This document shows positions 1-10,068 of a stretch of DNA of 34,710 nucleotides, piece by piece. This stretch comes from Chrysochromulina tobinii (taxonomy: Eukaryota; Haptophyta; Prymnesiales; Chrysochromulinaceae). The notes beneath the pieces are model-generated. The model saw only the letters and a program-made list of their open reading frames with translations. It ran no database searches and was not told the DNA's origin. Made by a program: the position numbers and the translations under genes. The stretch spans positions 1-34,710 of the forward strand of contig JWZX01003198.1 in assembly GCA_001275005.1 (NCBI GenBank), given 5' to 3'. Position 1 is the stretch's first letter. Each line of letters starts with the position of its first letter.

Positions 1-10
1 CGCCGCCGCA

Positions 11-63
<53 letters not shown>

Positions 64-77
64 AGCAGCAGCAGCAA
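1..77 (+). repeat. CCG/CAG trinucleotide repeat coding poly-Pro then poly-Gln
   Basis: An almost pure CCG run (1-62, interrupted by one CAG at 9-11) is followed by four CAG and one CAA (63-77). It lies in the open frame of the first gene and encodes Pro then Gln. Such tracts change length easily by slippage, and assembly across the window edge may be uncertain here. Confidence 0.9.
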
Positions 78-3000
78 AAGGATGAGCATACCACCAGCTC
101 TTCTCGAGCTAGCACCCTGGACGCAAGCATACGGCTTGCGACCTGCACGGCAGATGCTGAGGCAATCCCCACTCGAGCTGCTCTCGCCCCAACAAATTCA
201 CCATCTTCTGCCGCACATCACGAGGATGTGGAGCCCGTTGCATCCCCGGCTATGGCAAGTGCGAGCTGTGGGACCGCGATCGCTCCAAACCCAGCCAAAC
301 GAATCACAGCGCTCGAACATACGGCCGTTGCGCCCGTGGCAGGGTCGCGGCACAGGCGAGACGGGGAGCCGAGTGAATGCCTAGAAGATGAGCTGGCAAG
401 CCACATCTCGCAAGCGGGACAACTGAAACAGCACATCGACAGCACGGCGCGTGCCATGAAAGAGCTGCGCGATCTTCCCATTGCGCATGGTGGCTTCGCC
501 GGCGCCCTCGAGGCAGTTGAGCTGGGCAAGCACGGCCATCGTCAGAAGCCTCTCGAGCACAGTGGGGTTCGACGAGGCCCCGCGGCGTCAGGTATTTCAG
601 GACACCAGCAGTGCCGATCAGCAGCCTCGGCGACTGCACGCTCGCGTGCGCAGGCCAACGTGGCGATGCCACGGAAAGAGACGCCGCGCCCAAAGCCAGC
701 CCTTGCATCCGAACGGTCCTCTGGACAACATCAGCGCCAAGATCACGAGCAACGGACGCTCTCTGATCTAGCGGCCGAGGTGGGTCAGCTTCTTGACAGC
801 ATGCGCGGTGCGCTCCAGCTCGTGCAATCGCTGCACAAGTCCTTGAGCGGCGGCAGACAACTCGGTGCTGCCGCTCGTGCCCGCCTTGCTCAGAATGGAG
901 CCGACGCCTGTGCAGACTTTTACCGTGCTGCTTCCAAGGTGCACGCCCTTCACGGTCGACATGGCGAGCACTTTGCTGTCCTGGATCGAGACGAGCGAGC
1001 TGCAGCTGTCGCACGAGTGGAGGCCGAGGCGCACGATGCGCGGCTCATGACTGCTCGTATTGAGGCCTTCGAGGGGCTATTCATGACTGCATCGAACCTC
1101 CGGCTGCCGCCTCGACAACACGAGCGCGGCTCCGCGGCCGCTACGGAAGCTGAGCAACCATCCGCAGCGTTGTATTCGCGTCGCGGCTCTGCAGATGCGG
1201 TGCGAGGACTGAAGCCATCGGTCTTGCCAAGTATTGCGCATTATCTGAACCTTGCAACAGCGCCATCCGTCGAGCCACGTGGATTCGAAGAGCAATCAAT
1301 CAAAGAGCCGCCGCGCAACACTGCCGATATGGTCCAACTGAACAGGCGGCGATCTCAAGGACGTAGCGCCTACCAAGATATGCTCCAAGAAGTCTCGTCT
1401 CTTATGCGGGGATGTCATGAGGCGCTGACCTCGCAGGCTCAACGCAAGGAGCCACCTATCGATGAAGTGCAGAAGCGATTCACCACGTCGGTGCCGGCTG
1501 CAGATGACGAGGCGCTTCCTGCACTTCCTGCTGCATCTTTTCCTTCCACTACAGAGTCAGTTGTCGCACGGGCAACGACAGAGGTGATTGCACGTCGGCC
1601 GGCTATTGCCTCTGCAAGAGCTCCTCCACTCGCGCTTTCACGTGCGCCTCCTCGTTCGCAGCATCCTCGAAGTACGACACCACTTGCGCCCCCTCCCGCG
1701 CCTCCACCATCCGCACCTCCACCTGCGCCACCACGTGCGCCTCCACCTGCGCCTCCTCCGACCGAATATCCACCTGCGCGATCATCCGCGTGCCCGCACT
1801 CACTTCCACCTGCACCCGCACCTGCGCCTCCTCCTCTGCCACAATCTGCGCCTCAACCTGCGCCTCAACCTGCGCCTTCGTCTTTGCTTCCTCAAGCGCC
1901 TCCCCCGGAACCGCAGCCTCACACGCCTACACAGGAGCCGACGATGCGGTCAGCTCCCGGCAGCTCCTCAATGCCATACCCGCCACAGCTCGAGGGATAC
2001 CTATCTGCTGCGTCCAGATGGACCACTGCGGGTGCACTGTCTGCAGCGGAGGCCGACATCGAACCTCTGCCTGCTTTGCCGGTTCCGACTATCACTTTTG
2101 CAACTGTGATGGCTGAGAAGCAGAGATACGAGCGACAGCTTCGTGCTGAGTTCCAGGAGATGGAGGCCCAGCGTATCGCCGGATCAGAGGCTGAGTGTTC
2201 GGAACTGCTCGCAGCGCAGCGGTCAACCCTTGAAGATCAGCAGGCCATGCAAAGGCTGCTGCACAGCACGCGGCAGGAGCTTGAGGCTCTGCGTCTGGAG
2301 CAGATGCGGGACCATCAGCAACGGCAAGCTGCTTTGCGCCGCATGGCACTTGAAGGCGAGATGGCCAAGCTGCGTTGGCAAATGACGAAAGTGCGGCAAC
2401 AAAAGGCGGCCAGCCGTATTCAAGCTGCTGCTCGCGCGAAGCTGCAAGCGAGATCTTTTGCGGCTACGCTGGCTGCTGAGGCCGCGACACGCGCAGCAAA
2501 CCATCTAAGTCTGGCACAAGACCATCGCGTGGCTCTGCATCGGAAGACGGCTGAGCTCAGCGTCGCAGCGGATCGCACTCTTGCCACGGCAGTACCCACT
2601 CGGGCATTGCTACCGGCTACCATAGCCCCAGATGAAGCTGAGGACCGCGTGCTCTTGGAACTCATCTGCAAACTCGTACTGGAAGAGGTGAACCAAAGTC
2701 AGACTGACATGCGCGCAAGCACATCGAATGCAGCGTCGCAAGCAACCACGCTGCAGCCAGAGTCTACCGCCATGCAAGCTCCAGCTCTACCTGGACCAGC
2801 AGCAGGGCTCAACGAGAGCTCATCGGCCGCGCCTGTTCAGGCACGCGAACCACCCGTGCGGGCGACTGCGCCCTCTCAACCTGGCCAAGCAGCACGTCAG
2901 GGAGGAGCGCAGCCGCAGGTTCCATTGCGGCCAGCCCCCGCTGCGCCAGGGCGACCCGCTCCGGTGCTACCGTCTGATTCTCATCACTCGGCACCGCAGC

Positions 3001-3815
3001 CCGCTGAGACATCGACTGATGCGCCCGCTCAGCGCGAAGATGAGAGATCGAAGGTTTCGACCGCAACTGCACCGCAACCTGCACCGCAACCTGCACCGCA
3101 ACCTGCACCGCAACCTGCGCCGGCGCCAACACCTGCGCTTGCGCCAACACCTGCGTCTCCGTCGCCATCGCCATCTGCTCCTGCACCGCCACCTGCGTCG
3201 GACCCGTCAGCCCCCTCGCCACCTACGCCCGAGCCGCCAGCTGCACCTGCACCTGCGCCACCATCTAAACGAGCGTCAATCGAACCGTCATCAGACCATG
3301 TAGCACCTCAGGAGGGATCAGGAGGAAGTGCCACGGCATCGACTCAGGTTGCACGGGAGATGCATCGTGCTTTGGACCGTCTGGAGGCTGCTGGCGAGCG
3401 CCAGCAGCTCATGTACGGCCTCGAGTCTGCCCGCGCCCTGGGCAAGGAGATTGCCTGCGCTCTGGCCGAAAAGCTCGTGTCTGCGACCGTGCAGACGGCC
3501 ACGCTCAAGGAACGGACTCGACGGCGGACGCGCACAGACCCCGCTGAGAAGGCTGCTCGACGCCCTGACGCAGATGCAGACTCAGAAAGCGTGGGCGCAT
3601 CACGTGCACCATGGGCGGCCGCTCTTCCAGCTTTTGCCGGCAGCGTGTCCTCGGCACCCACGGCATTTCGACGCCCGGCGGCGTTGGAGCTTCTCTCTGA
3701 GGGAGAATTACAGTGGGGCTCTTACGCGGTGGCTGGGTACTTGGAAGACAGCGACGGCGAGATTGCCGCCGCGCCTTCAGAGGGCGAAATGCCCGTTTCG
3801 GAGGGAGAGTTGTGA
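3..3815 (+). CDS. Pro-rich, IQ-motif, coiled-coil protein, 5' end outside window
   Basis: The frame is open from base 3 to a TGA at 3813-3815, giving 1270 visible residues, so the gene begins left of the window. The GTG at 228 is only an internal codon. Visible parts in order are a poly-Pro run followed by five Gln (3-77), a Ser/Ala-rich helical region, a Pro-rich block built from APPPAPP-like units (about 1680-1930), a Glu/Gln/Arg-rich coiled coil (about 2100-2470) with one IQ-type calmodulin-binding motif (RIQAAARAKLQAR, 2415-2453), and a second Pro block with PQPA repeats (3066-3270). A helical segment (3350-3560) and a tail with four S/D-x-G-E-hydrophobic motifs (about 3690-3812) follow. 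I do not recognise the family. Coiled coil plus Pro-rich plus SEGE motifs recall centrosomal or basal-body proteins such as TALPID3, but only loosely. A cytoskeletal role is inference. Confidence 0.75.
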
Positions 3816-4551
3816 GGCCATCGCCCGGGCGACGCGGAAAAAACGAGCACTCGCCCCGCCGTCTACACGGCGCACACCCGCCACAACGTCGATTATGCGT
3901 GGCTCTGCTCCCGCGCCTTGAGCGACTGCACCACCCTCGTTGATTCTCCGTTCATCAAGCGGACGTGGTGCGTTGGCTGCCGCGCGGGGTCGGTCCCGTG
4001 GGCGTCGGCGTGGCGCGTGTCGCTGTCGGCGAGAAAAGCGCACTCTTTGAAGCCAATCGTTCGAATTATGTGGATACTTCTCTGAACGCAGTCACACCTG
4101 ATGCATCACCTCTCAGCTCTCGCGCTTGAGGTTTGAGGACGCAGTCACAGCTCATAGACGCACACCGCTCAGCTCATAGTCGCACACCGCTCGGCTCACA
4201 GTCCGACACTCTCCTTCGCAGTCCGCAGTCCGGTATATGTCCGGCCTGATGTCCGGCCCCTCGAATCGTCCCCACCGTTGTACACCCGTGGGACCTGACC
4301 GCATTCACGGCGTAGCAAGGAGCCCGGGGCGGCGCACCACGCCGCCGCAGCCCTCATGTTGCTCCGGGTCCTCGGACTTCGACGAGACGATGATCCCCTT
4401 ACCGTCGCCAAAAATAAATAACTCTCCACAATACGGTCGCACTCCACATTCATCAAGCACACCGCACGCCGCGCTCGACCTACTTTACCGCTCCACCGAT
4501 TTCGTTTGAAACCTCTTTGAAACCTCTGCGAAATCCGCTTTCCCAGGATCG
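3816..4551. other. Intergenic: 3' UTR of the IQ protein and promoter of the WD40 gene
   Basis: I see no convincing gene in this stretch between two same-strand genes. It should hold the 3' UTR of the first gene and the upstream region of the WD40 gene. The only structure I can support is the 22-base tandem repeat at 4149-4214. Confidence 0.6.
4149..4214 (+). repeat. 22-base tandem repeat, about three copies
   Basis: Two nearly identical 22-base units (AGCTCATAG, A or T, CGCACACCGCTC) at 4149-4170 and 4171-4192 are followed by a degenerate third at 4193-4214. The array lies 340-400 bases upstream of the WD40 gene start. Function unknown. Confidence 0.8.
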
Positions 4552-6243
4552 ATGGAGGTCGGGGTGGCCACTCTGAAAAGCGGCACGAACTATTTGTCGC
4601 AGGCGCTTCGCGAGCGTTCACAAGCGTGCACGCTGTTAGCGCTTCCCTCAGAATGTGGTGCAGCGATTGTACGACGCACGCAAACAGGCATCGCCGTTGA
4701 AGCATGCGTGGAAGCCCACACCAAAGAGGGTAAGGCAGCAGCGCCGATCCTCGCCGTGGCATGGTCGCCACCCGCCGCAGAACTGCTTGCGTTGGCATAT
4801 GCGGACAATCAGGATGTACAAGTCTGGCGACTCTCATCAGCAGGCAACGGCTCAACGCTGGCATTGGCAGTGCCACTGCCCGGCGTTTGTCGACAGCTAA
4901 GCTGGCATCCCTACCGACGATTGCTGGCGGCTGCGGTGCCCGACCGCGTCTTGCTGATCGATCTCGGAGCCGGAGCAGCTGCAGCACCGACAGTCCACGA
5001 ACTGCATCTGCCGGATCACGCGGCGGGTGCACTGGCAGCATGCGCTTGGAGCAGGGGAGGTGCAGTCCTTGCTGCGGCCTGCCAGCACGAGGTGGTGCTC
5101 TACCATTGGGCCATCGCCGGGGCTGGCTGGGATCGGTACTCGTTCGTGCGATATCCAGTTCCTCACCGGCTGCTTCGCGTTCTGCACCCTGTCGAAGTGT
5201 GGGACGGGGACGCCGCCGCCGACGACGAAGACGAACGACTAGTCCATGGCTTGACGAACGCCTTTGTGCTAGGTCTTGGCATCCCTATCGCGGCATGGGA
5301 GGGCGCAGAGATGACAGCCGTCGGCGAGCCGCGCCTCCTGAATGTTGGTGAGAGCTCTACCATAATGGCAGCGGACGCCGCTGCGACCGCAGCGCCCGAG
5401 GTACTGGATTTGAGGGGACGCCTCGGTGGTGACCTGTCTGCAGCGCCTCGCAGCCTTCTCGACCTGAGCGACGAGCTAGAAGCGTTGCGCCCACGGCCCC
5501 CGGCGTCGCTGCGGCATACTATGGAGCAGGGCCCGGCGAACGGCAGTGGCGCGATTCTCGTCTGTAGCGCTGATGCTAGCGGCATGCGGCAGTTGTGCGA
5601 GGCGCCCCTCGAGCTGCAGCAGCCCGACATGCTCGCGAGCACGCCCATCGGCACCACGGAGGCCCAAGGGCGACTGGCAGCGTGCTCATCGTCGAGCTCC
5701 CAGGTGTTTGTCTTCGCATGCTGCTTCGATGCAGCCACATCGAAGGTAGGGCTGGAGCCGCTCTGGGCTGTCGCCTTGATCGACGGCTACAGGGCGCGTG
5801 GCCTCGCCTTTAATGCGCAAGGCTCCTTATTCGCCCTCGGTGGCCATCGCCAACACAAGTCGGTGGTGTTCAGTTCAACGACGGCGCGCCAGCAGCTGCT
5901 GCTCTGCACGTTCGATGACCGCGCCCAAACACGTGGGCGATCGAACCCGGTCGCGCCGAATGACGTGCCGTCCGAGACGATAGTTCCGTCACAGCTGCTG
6001 CCACAGCCTGCTGGACCGCCTGCTGAAACTGCTGCTGGAGCTCCTGCTGCCGGCGACTTGCTCGCCGCGCTCCTGTCGCTTCGGGAGCACATCAACTCCC
6101 GGTTTGATCGCCTCGAGCGCGTGCTTGACGGGTTTGATGTGCGCCTGACTCGTATGGAGCACGGTCACGCACCAGCGACTCTGCCCAACGATGGGGAGGT
6201 GACCTGCGAGGTGCGACGCGCGCCCGGGGATAGACTCGCGTGA
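4552..6243 (+). CDS. WD40-repeat-like beta-propeller protein with C-terminal coiled coil
   Basis: A single-exon frame of 563 residues with a clear ATG. Near the N-terminus three consecutive WD40-like blades can be read: AVAWSPPAAELLALAY...VQVWRL (about 69-95), QLSWHPYRRLLAAAV..VLLIDL (about 115-140) and ACAWSRGGAVLAAAC..VVLYHW (about 162-190). A later block (GLAFNAQGSLFALGG, about 420) looks like a further blade, so a divergent propeller is likely. The last 60 residues form a short amphipathic helix (LREHINSRFDRLERVLDGF), probably an oligomerising coiled coil. The blade order loosely recalls the nucleoporin aladin, but aladin's N-terminal extension is missing and I would not name it so. Such proteins usually act as scaffolds; the partner is unknown. 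The 3' end faces the PH-PDZ gene. Confidence 0.75.
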   Translation: MEVGVATLKSGTNYLSQALRERSQACTLLALPSECGAAIVRRTQTGIAVEACVEAHTKEGKAAAPILAVAWSPPAAELLALAYADNQDVQVWRLSSAGNGSTLALAVPLPGVCRQLSWHPYRRLLAAAVPDRVLLIDLGAGAAAAPTVHELHLPDHAAGALAACAWSRGGAVLAAACQHEVVLYHWAIAGAGWDRYSFVRYPVPHRLLRVLHPVEVWDGDAAADDEDERLVHGLTNAFVLGLGIPIAAWEGAEMTAVGEPRLLNVGESSTIMAADAAATAAPEVLDLRGRLGGDLSAAPRSLLDLSDELEALRPRPPASLRHTMEQGPANGSGAILVCSADASGMRQLCEAPLELQQPDMLASTPIGTTEAQGRLAACSSSSSQVFVFACCFDAATSKVGLEPLWAVALIDGYRARGLAFNAQGSLFALGGHRQHKSVVFSSTTARQQLLLCTFDDRAQTRGRSNPVAPNDVPSETIVPSQLLPQPAGPPAETAAGAPAAGDLLAALLSLREHINSRFDRLERVLDGFDVRLTRMEHGHAPATLPNDGEVTCEVRRAPGDRLA

Positions 6244-6835
6244 AGAGGCCGTGCTACGAGGCCGGCTGCGGATTCCGCGGGCGCGCCGCCCGGCGCCCGG
6301 CGCCCGGGCGAGCGGAGGAGCGACGGCGCACAACGCACGGCAGCCACTGAGACCTGTGTCTTTTTGTCCTCATCGAAACGCGGAGCGCGGTCCCGGCCCG
6401 GCCGCCGTGCGCCGTGGCCCGTCCGCGGCGCGTGCCGGGGCCGCCGTGGCGGCGTCTCACCTAAGGTGGCGTCGCGGTCGTAGGTGAGCGATCGGGTAAC
6501 CGGGTAAACTGACGACCGTTCTCTGTCGGTCGCGCGTGTTCTTTTAAACCGTGAACTCGCTGGACTCCTAATCATCGTAAAGACTGAGTAAAGACGTAAC
6601 GCGGACCGTCGGGCCATCCGATCCGCGTTTTGACGACACGTAAGTCCGCCACGCCGCGTCAGCTCTCATCCGCAGCCACCCTGCCGCGAACGATGCTACG
6701 CTCCCACTGCATCGCGGACGCGTCAAACACCGTCTCGAGAAAGACGAAGCGCAAGTACTTCGGCCGCGAATACTTAACGTAGAAGCCCGGGAGCTCGTCT
6801 CTCCGCTCTCGTCACGACGGTCGATCCTCGATGAA
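6244..6835. other. Convergent intergenic region, no gene seen
   Basis: This lies between the 3' ends of the WD40 gene and the PH-PDZ gene. It contains CpG-rich sequence with CGTAA/TAACG-like words around 6470-6620. The open frames here lack recognisable domains and I treat them as chance frames. Both 3' UTRs should lie here. Confidence 0.55.
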
Positions 6836-6915
6836 TCAGGCTCTCCTTTCGGCCGCTGGATCAAATCCTATCGGGACTGGCTGCGGAAGCTGGGGCAGCT
6901 GCACTTGCAGTGACA

Positions 6916-6947
<32 letters not shown>

Positions 6948-7519
6948 TCCTGCTGTTGAATTGCGCACTGCTCGACGGCGGCGTGCCACCTATTCCTGTC
7001 GCTCTCTCCATCGGCAATGAAGACGTACGGTGGTCGCGAATCGACGACTTCACGCGGCGACGGCGTCACTTGCAGTCGGTCGCGGCCGATTTTGAGTACC
7101 TCCGCTCCCACAAGCGGGACTTCGCCCTTGGGCCTCATCACGGAGAGCTTGAAAGGCTCCGCACGGTGAGCTCCTGCACGCCGTGGAGCTGATGAGACCA
7201 CGTCGTTCAGCATCTGCAAGCCAAGATCCATCCCATTCACCTTTGTTACGATGTCACCGACGAGCACACCCTGGCCATCATGCTGCTCGTGCAGCACCAG
7301 ATTCCATTTATTGAGCGAAACGCCAGTTGATCCATCGGGAAGCAGCCGAAGAAGGACCTGCCGCTCCTCATAGTACTCGAGGCGGCCGTCAACGACAATG
7401 CAGAATCTGCGGCTGGGGAAGGCGCGACTGAGCGTGTGTGCGCCCTCCTTGAAAAGCCATCCTCGCTTCAGAACGCCCGGCCTCGCCTGCGCCTCCGACA
7501 CGGACGGAGCAGCCGGCAT
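6836..7519 (-). CDS. PH domain protein with a PDZ-like domain inserted in the PH fold
   Basis: The protein has 227 residues from the ATG at 7519-7517. A seven-codon extension begins with TTG and is not used. Residues about 17-52 (GWLFKEG...RRFCIVVDGRLEYYEE) are the first strands of a pleckstrin-homology domain, and about 126-195 give its last strands and C-terminal helix with the conserved Trp (YVFIADGESDRNRWHAAVEQ). Between them, residues about 53-125 look like a PDZ domain: a TGVSL loop, VGDIVTKVNGMDL, a following helix and FKLSVMR. A PH domain split by PDZ is the arrangement of the first PH domain of syntrophins. The tail has a pure run of about ten Pro encoded by a GGC repeat, then a Gln/Pro stretch. 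A membrane-proximal adaptor role is inferred. The start lies 142 bases from that of LAMTOR2 on the other strand. Confidence 0.8.
6916..6947 (-). repeat. GGC trinucleotide repeat coding poly-Pro
   Basis: An uninterrupted GGC run, read on the minus strand as CCG/GCC, encodes the poly-Pro segment near the C-terminus of the PH-PDZ protein. It may vary in length between strains. Confidence 0.85.
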
Positions 7520-7661
7520 TGGACTTGATGAATGGCGCAATCATATGTGTGGTCGCCTCCTACGCTGCACAACATTCTTGATGGTCCACATCTGTGGAAA
7601 AGAAGGAATTCTCGGGTTGCGTATCGTCGGATTTTTTGGTACGCGGGACAGAGTTCGCGTC
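7520..7661. promoter_or_regulatory. Divergent promoter region of PH-PDZ and LAMTOR2 genes
   Basis: Only 142 bases separate the two opposing ATG codons, so both transcripts must start from this segment or from inside the partner gene. I see no clear TATA box. A shared bidirectional promoter is inferred from spacing alone. Confidence 0.5.
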
Positions 7662-8033
7662 ATGGCGGAAGGCGCGACTGTGCAATTGCTCTCGCCCAAG
7701 ACGCTGCCACTCGTTCTAGGAGAGGCTCTCTCCCCCGGGATTCGGGTCGTTACTCTGATCAATCGTAGTGGGCTTCTCATCGCGTGCGCGGGCGAAGCGG
7801 CAGCATCAATCAGCGCGATTGTGTCCAGCTTGTGGCAGAGCCACGAGAAGTGCGACGGCCAGGGTGTGCTGGGGTGCTTGCTACTCGAGTGCGAGCAGGG
7901 GCGTCTCGCAGTCAAGGCTGTGGGATCATTCATTCTCGCGTGCTGCGGCGACACGACGGTGCCCTTTGGGCTTCTCAAGGCCAAAGTCATTGCACTGCAC
8001 GACCATCTGCTGCCCTCACTTGCAAGTATGTGA
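7662..8033 (+). CDS. LAMTOR2: Ragulator subunit LAMTOR2 (p14, roadblock/LC7 fold)
   Basis: The chosen ATG (7662) gives 123 residues; human LAMTOR2 has 125. The longer open frame to 7398 runs antisense through the PH-PDZ gene and is not needed. The protein follows the LAMTOR2 pattern throughout: LLSPKTLPLVLGEAL, VVTLINRSGLLIACAG, a helix with IVSSLW, LLLECEQGRLAVKAVGSFILAC, then VPFGLLKAKVIALHDHLL, where the family has a similar FGMLKAKA helix. LAMTOR2 pairs with LAMTOR3 in the Ragulator complex, which anchors Rag GTPases on lysosomes or late endosomes for TORC1 signalling. A second Ragulator subunit, LAMTOR5, lies about 10 kb downstream. Confidence 0.9.
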   Translation: MAEGATVQLLSPKTLPLVLGEALSPGIRVVTLINRSGLLIACAGEAAASISAIVSSLWQSHEKCDGQGVLGCLLLECEQGRLAVKAVGSFILACCGDTTVPFGLLKAKVIALHDHLLPSLASM

Positions 8034-8451
8034 CGGTAACGGACTCTCCTAGAACGCGAAATATCGTATGGTTGCGTGCGGCAACCTGCTGCCCGTAATT
8101 GTATGACAGCGGAATGAATAACTATCAAACTCCGGGCAGTGCGGTCGTACCTTCTTGATTGCTGCCCCTGTTGATCGGTGCGCGTATTCCGTATACCAGG
8201 CGCGGCGCGCGCGCGCTGTGACGAAGGGCGTGGCGAGGGTCTGCGCGCGCGCTAGGGCGGCGCGTCCGCAGCTGCACCACTATCCGCGCGCCAACGCGTG
8301 AACGACGGACCGCCCCCCAGCTTTAAGCATTAGGCCTAAGCCGCCAGCCTGCCCGCGGCGACCGCGGGTCGGCATCAACGCGCCTCGCGATATTTCGAGA
8401 GAAGTAATACAGTTTGTGTGGTCGGCCCACGTCGGTTACACCGCGGAGCTC
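8034..8451. other. Convergent intergenic region, no gene seen
   Basis: This lies between the 3' ends of LAMTOR2 and the hydrolase gene. It holds alternating CG runs near 8200-8260 and otherwise nothing I can name. Confidence 0.55.
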
Positions 8452-9364
8452 TCATGCCTCGCGTAACGACGACCATGGAGCGCGCGGCTTCGAGCATCTG
8501 GCACATTGCTGCCTCAACAGCCATCGGTATAGCTCAGCGTCTCTGAACGCAAGTTCGTAAGAGCCGTGGCCAATCAGGTGCGCAAATTCTGCCATTGGTG
8601 GCCCAGGGGCGTGGTCGTAGCGTACATACTTGATCCGAGGTACGCGAGGCCCATTCTCGTCATCTGCACCTTGAGCCTCGTCTGTGCGGTAGCCTCCTCT
8701 GTGAAGCGCCGCAACCATTTGTTCGGGCAGCATCGACCGGAATCACAGAATCGTCCACTGAATGGTAAATGAGCACGGGCATCTTTTGCCTGGACAGGCG
8801 ACTGGCGATAGCAGCTGCCTCGTCGTCTCCCTGCGCATAGCCGCAAACAACCACAAGTGCCGCAAAGAGACGTGCCTGTTGCGCAGCAAATATATACGCC
8901 CCGTGGCCACCCATCGACTGCCCGGCGAGATATAGCCTGCGTGGATCACCGCCGGCAGACACGCACACCCATTCGTGCAACAGCGCAGTGACATCCTGCA
9001 GCACCGACGGCAGCCAAGAATTGTACCGCATGCAGTTCTCGGGGCACTGTGGAATGACGACGATGAACGGAAACGTGGCGATGGCAGAGGCGTTGGAGAT
9101 CAGCTGGAGTGGGAGCGACTGCGCGTTCGTGACCTCGAAGCCGCCACTTTCACCGCGGCCATGTAGAAATGTTAAGACTGGATGAGTATGCGACGGATCC
9201 CAGTTAACAGGTAAGAAGAGCTCAAATCGAAGTGCAAGGTGGCTTAGCGCTGTCACCTTACCTCGAAGCGACAGTAGCTGCTGTGAACTGAGATTCGTGC
9301 AGGGTTCCGTTGCTACTGCGGTAGACGAACAGGTTGCGAAGATGAAGACTTTGGACGCCCTCAT
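8452..9364 (-). CDS. Alpha/beta-hydrolase (esterase-like), interrupted by a one-base frameshift
   Basis: The ATG at 9364-9362 starts a short hydrophobic, signal-like N-terminus (ASKVFIFATCSSTAVA). The fold is clear: FLHGRGESG (oxyanion-hole region), FIVVIPQCPE, the nucleophile elbow GQSMGG, and the acid strand YHSVDDSVIP. Directly after this the frame is lost. The next frame continues the same family pattern (EQMVAALHRGGY, then LIGHGSYELAFRDAELYRWLL with the expected catalytic His) to a TGA at 8452-8454. Dropping one base from the G run at 8725-8727 (C run on the coding strand) joins the frames and gives 303 residues. Without it the product ends in unrelated sequence and lacks the His. Either a sequence error or a real inactivation is possible. 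The family resembles secreted carboxylesterases and poly-hydroxybutyrate depolymerase-like enzymes; the substrate is unknown. Confidence 0.8.
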
Positions 9365-10068
9365 GAGCGCCCTCTGTCGACGGACGGTCACCGCGACCGA
9401 CAAACTTCACGCGATCGTCAACTCGCCCGTCCGCCGCGGCGCGGCCGGTCAAGTCAAGTCAAGTCAAGGTTGACTGGAGTGGCTTGGCGCTGAACGCTGA
9501 TGAGCCTTCCTTCTTTCTTGTGTTTGCAAGTTAGCAAGCAGGCCAAGGACGTTCCGTCCGGCATCGCAGTTATTAAGTTATTCTCCCATTTTGTTTGGTC
9601 GTACCAAGCTCCAAGGAACCGATCGGACGTGTTTCATACCGCCTCGACGGACGCTCGAGATATGCTCTACAAGATCACTGGGAGGGTGCTGCACAACCCT
9701 CTGAACCTCCGCCGACTGTGTGCGTGCGGGGTACCTCAGGTACATGTAGTCCGGTCAAAAATTGTCATAATCCTGGGACTGTTATCTCATACAATTACTG
9801 AGTACATCTGAAAATTTATGTTCAAAAAACCATCCGACAGGGAGCCGGGGGTCGAGCCAGGACACACAATAGACAAACGGATCACGCAGCTCGAACCACG
9901 CAACCAAACCGTAACGTATGTACGCAATCCGTACGACTAAACTGTCCGAAAGTTGCGCGCACACGACGGGCCGGTTTTGGCGGCACAAGCCGAGCAACGC
10001 GACGAAAAAGGCTGGACACCTGTGGCCTCGGCTCAGCAGCCTTATCTGTAGCGGCGGCGCTCGGCGCC
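9365..10068. other. Divergent intergenic region, promoters of hydrolase and filamin genes
   Basis: A 704-base gap between opposing starts. It holds a GTCAA pentamer array (9448-9467). One 103-codon ATG frame (9500-9811) shows no domain and I do not call it. AT content rises around 9560-9830 relative to the flanking genes. Confidence 0.55.
9448..9467 (+). repeat. GTCAA pentamer repeat, four copies
   Basis: Four perfect GTCAA units lie about 80 bases upstream of the hydrolase start. The same pentamer (AGTCA in another phase) recurs as a ten-copy array at 18776-18825 and in reverse complement at 18951-18968. Confidence 0.9.

Noticed and set aside
1588-2109. Second plus-strand frame rich in Leu, Arg and His within the first gene
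   Set aside because: It is the shifted reading of the Pro-rich repeat block and has no independent support.
8420-8434. Fifteen-base match (TGGTCGGCCCACGTC) shared with about 19250
   Set aside because: One 15-base match in 35 kb of GC-rich DNA is expected by chance and the flanks do not match.
9500-9811. ATG frame of 103 codons in the hydrolase-filamin gap
   Set aside because: No domain, unusual composition and no support from either neighbour; probably chance.
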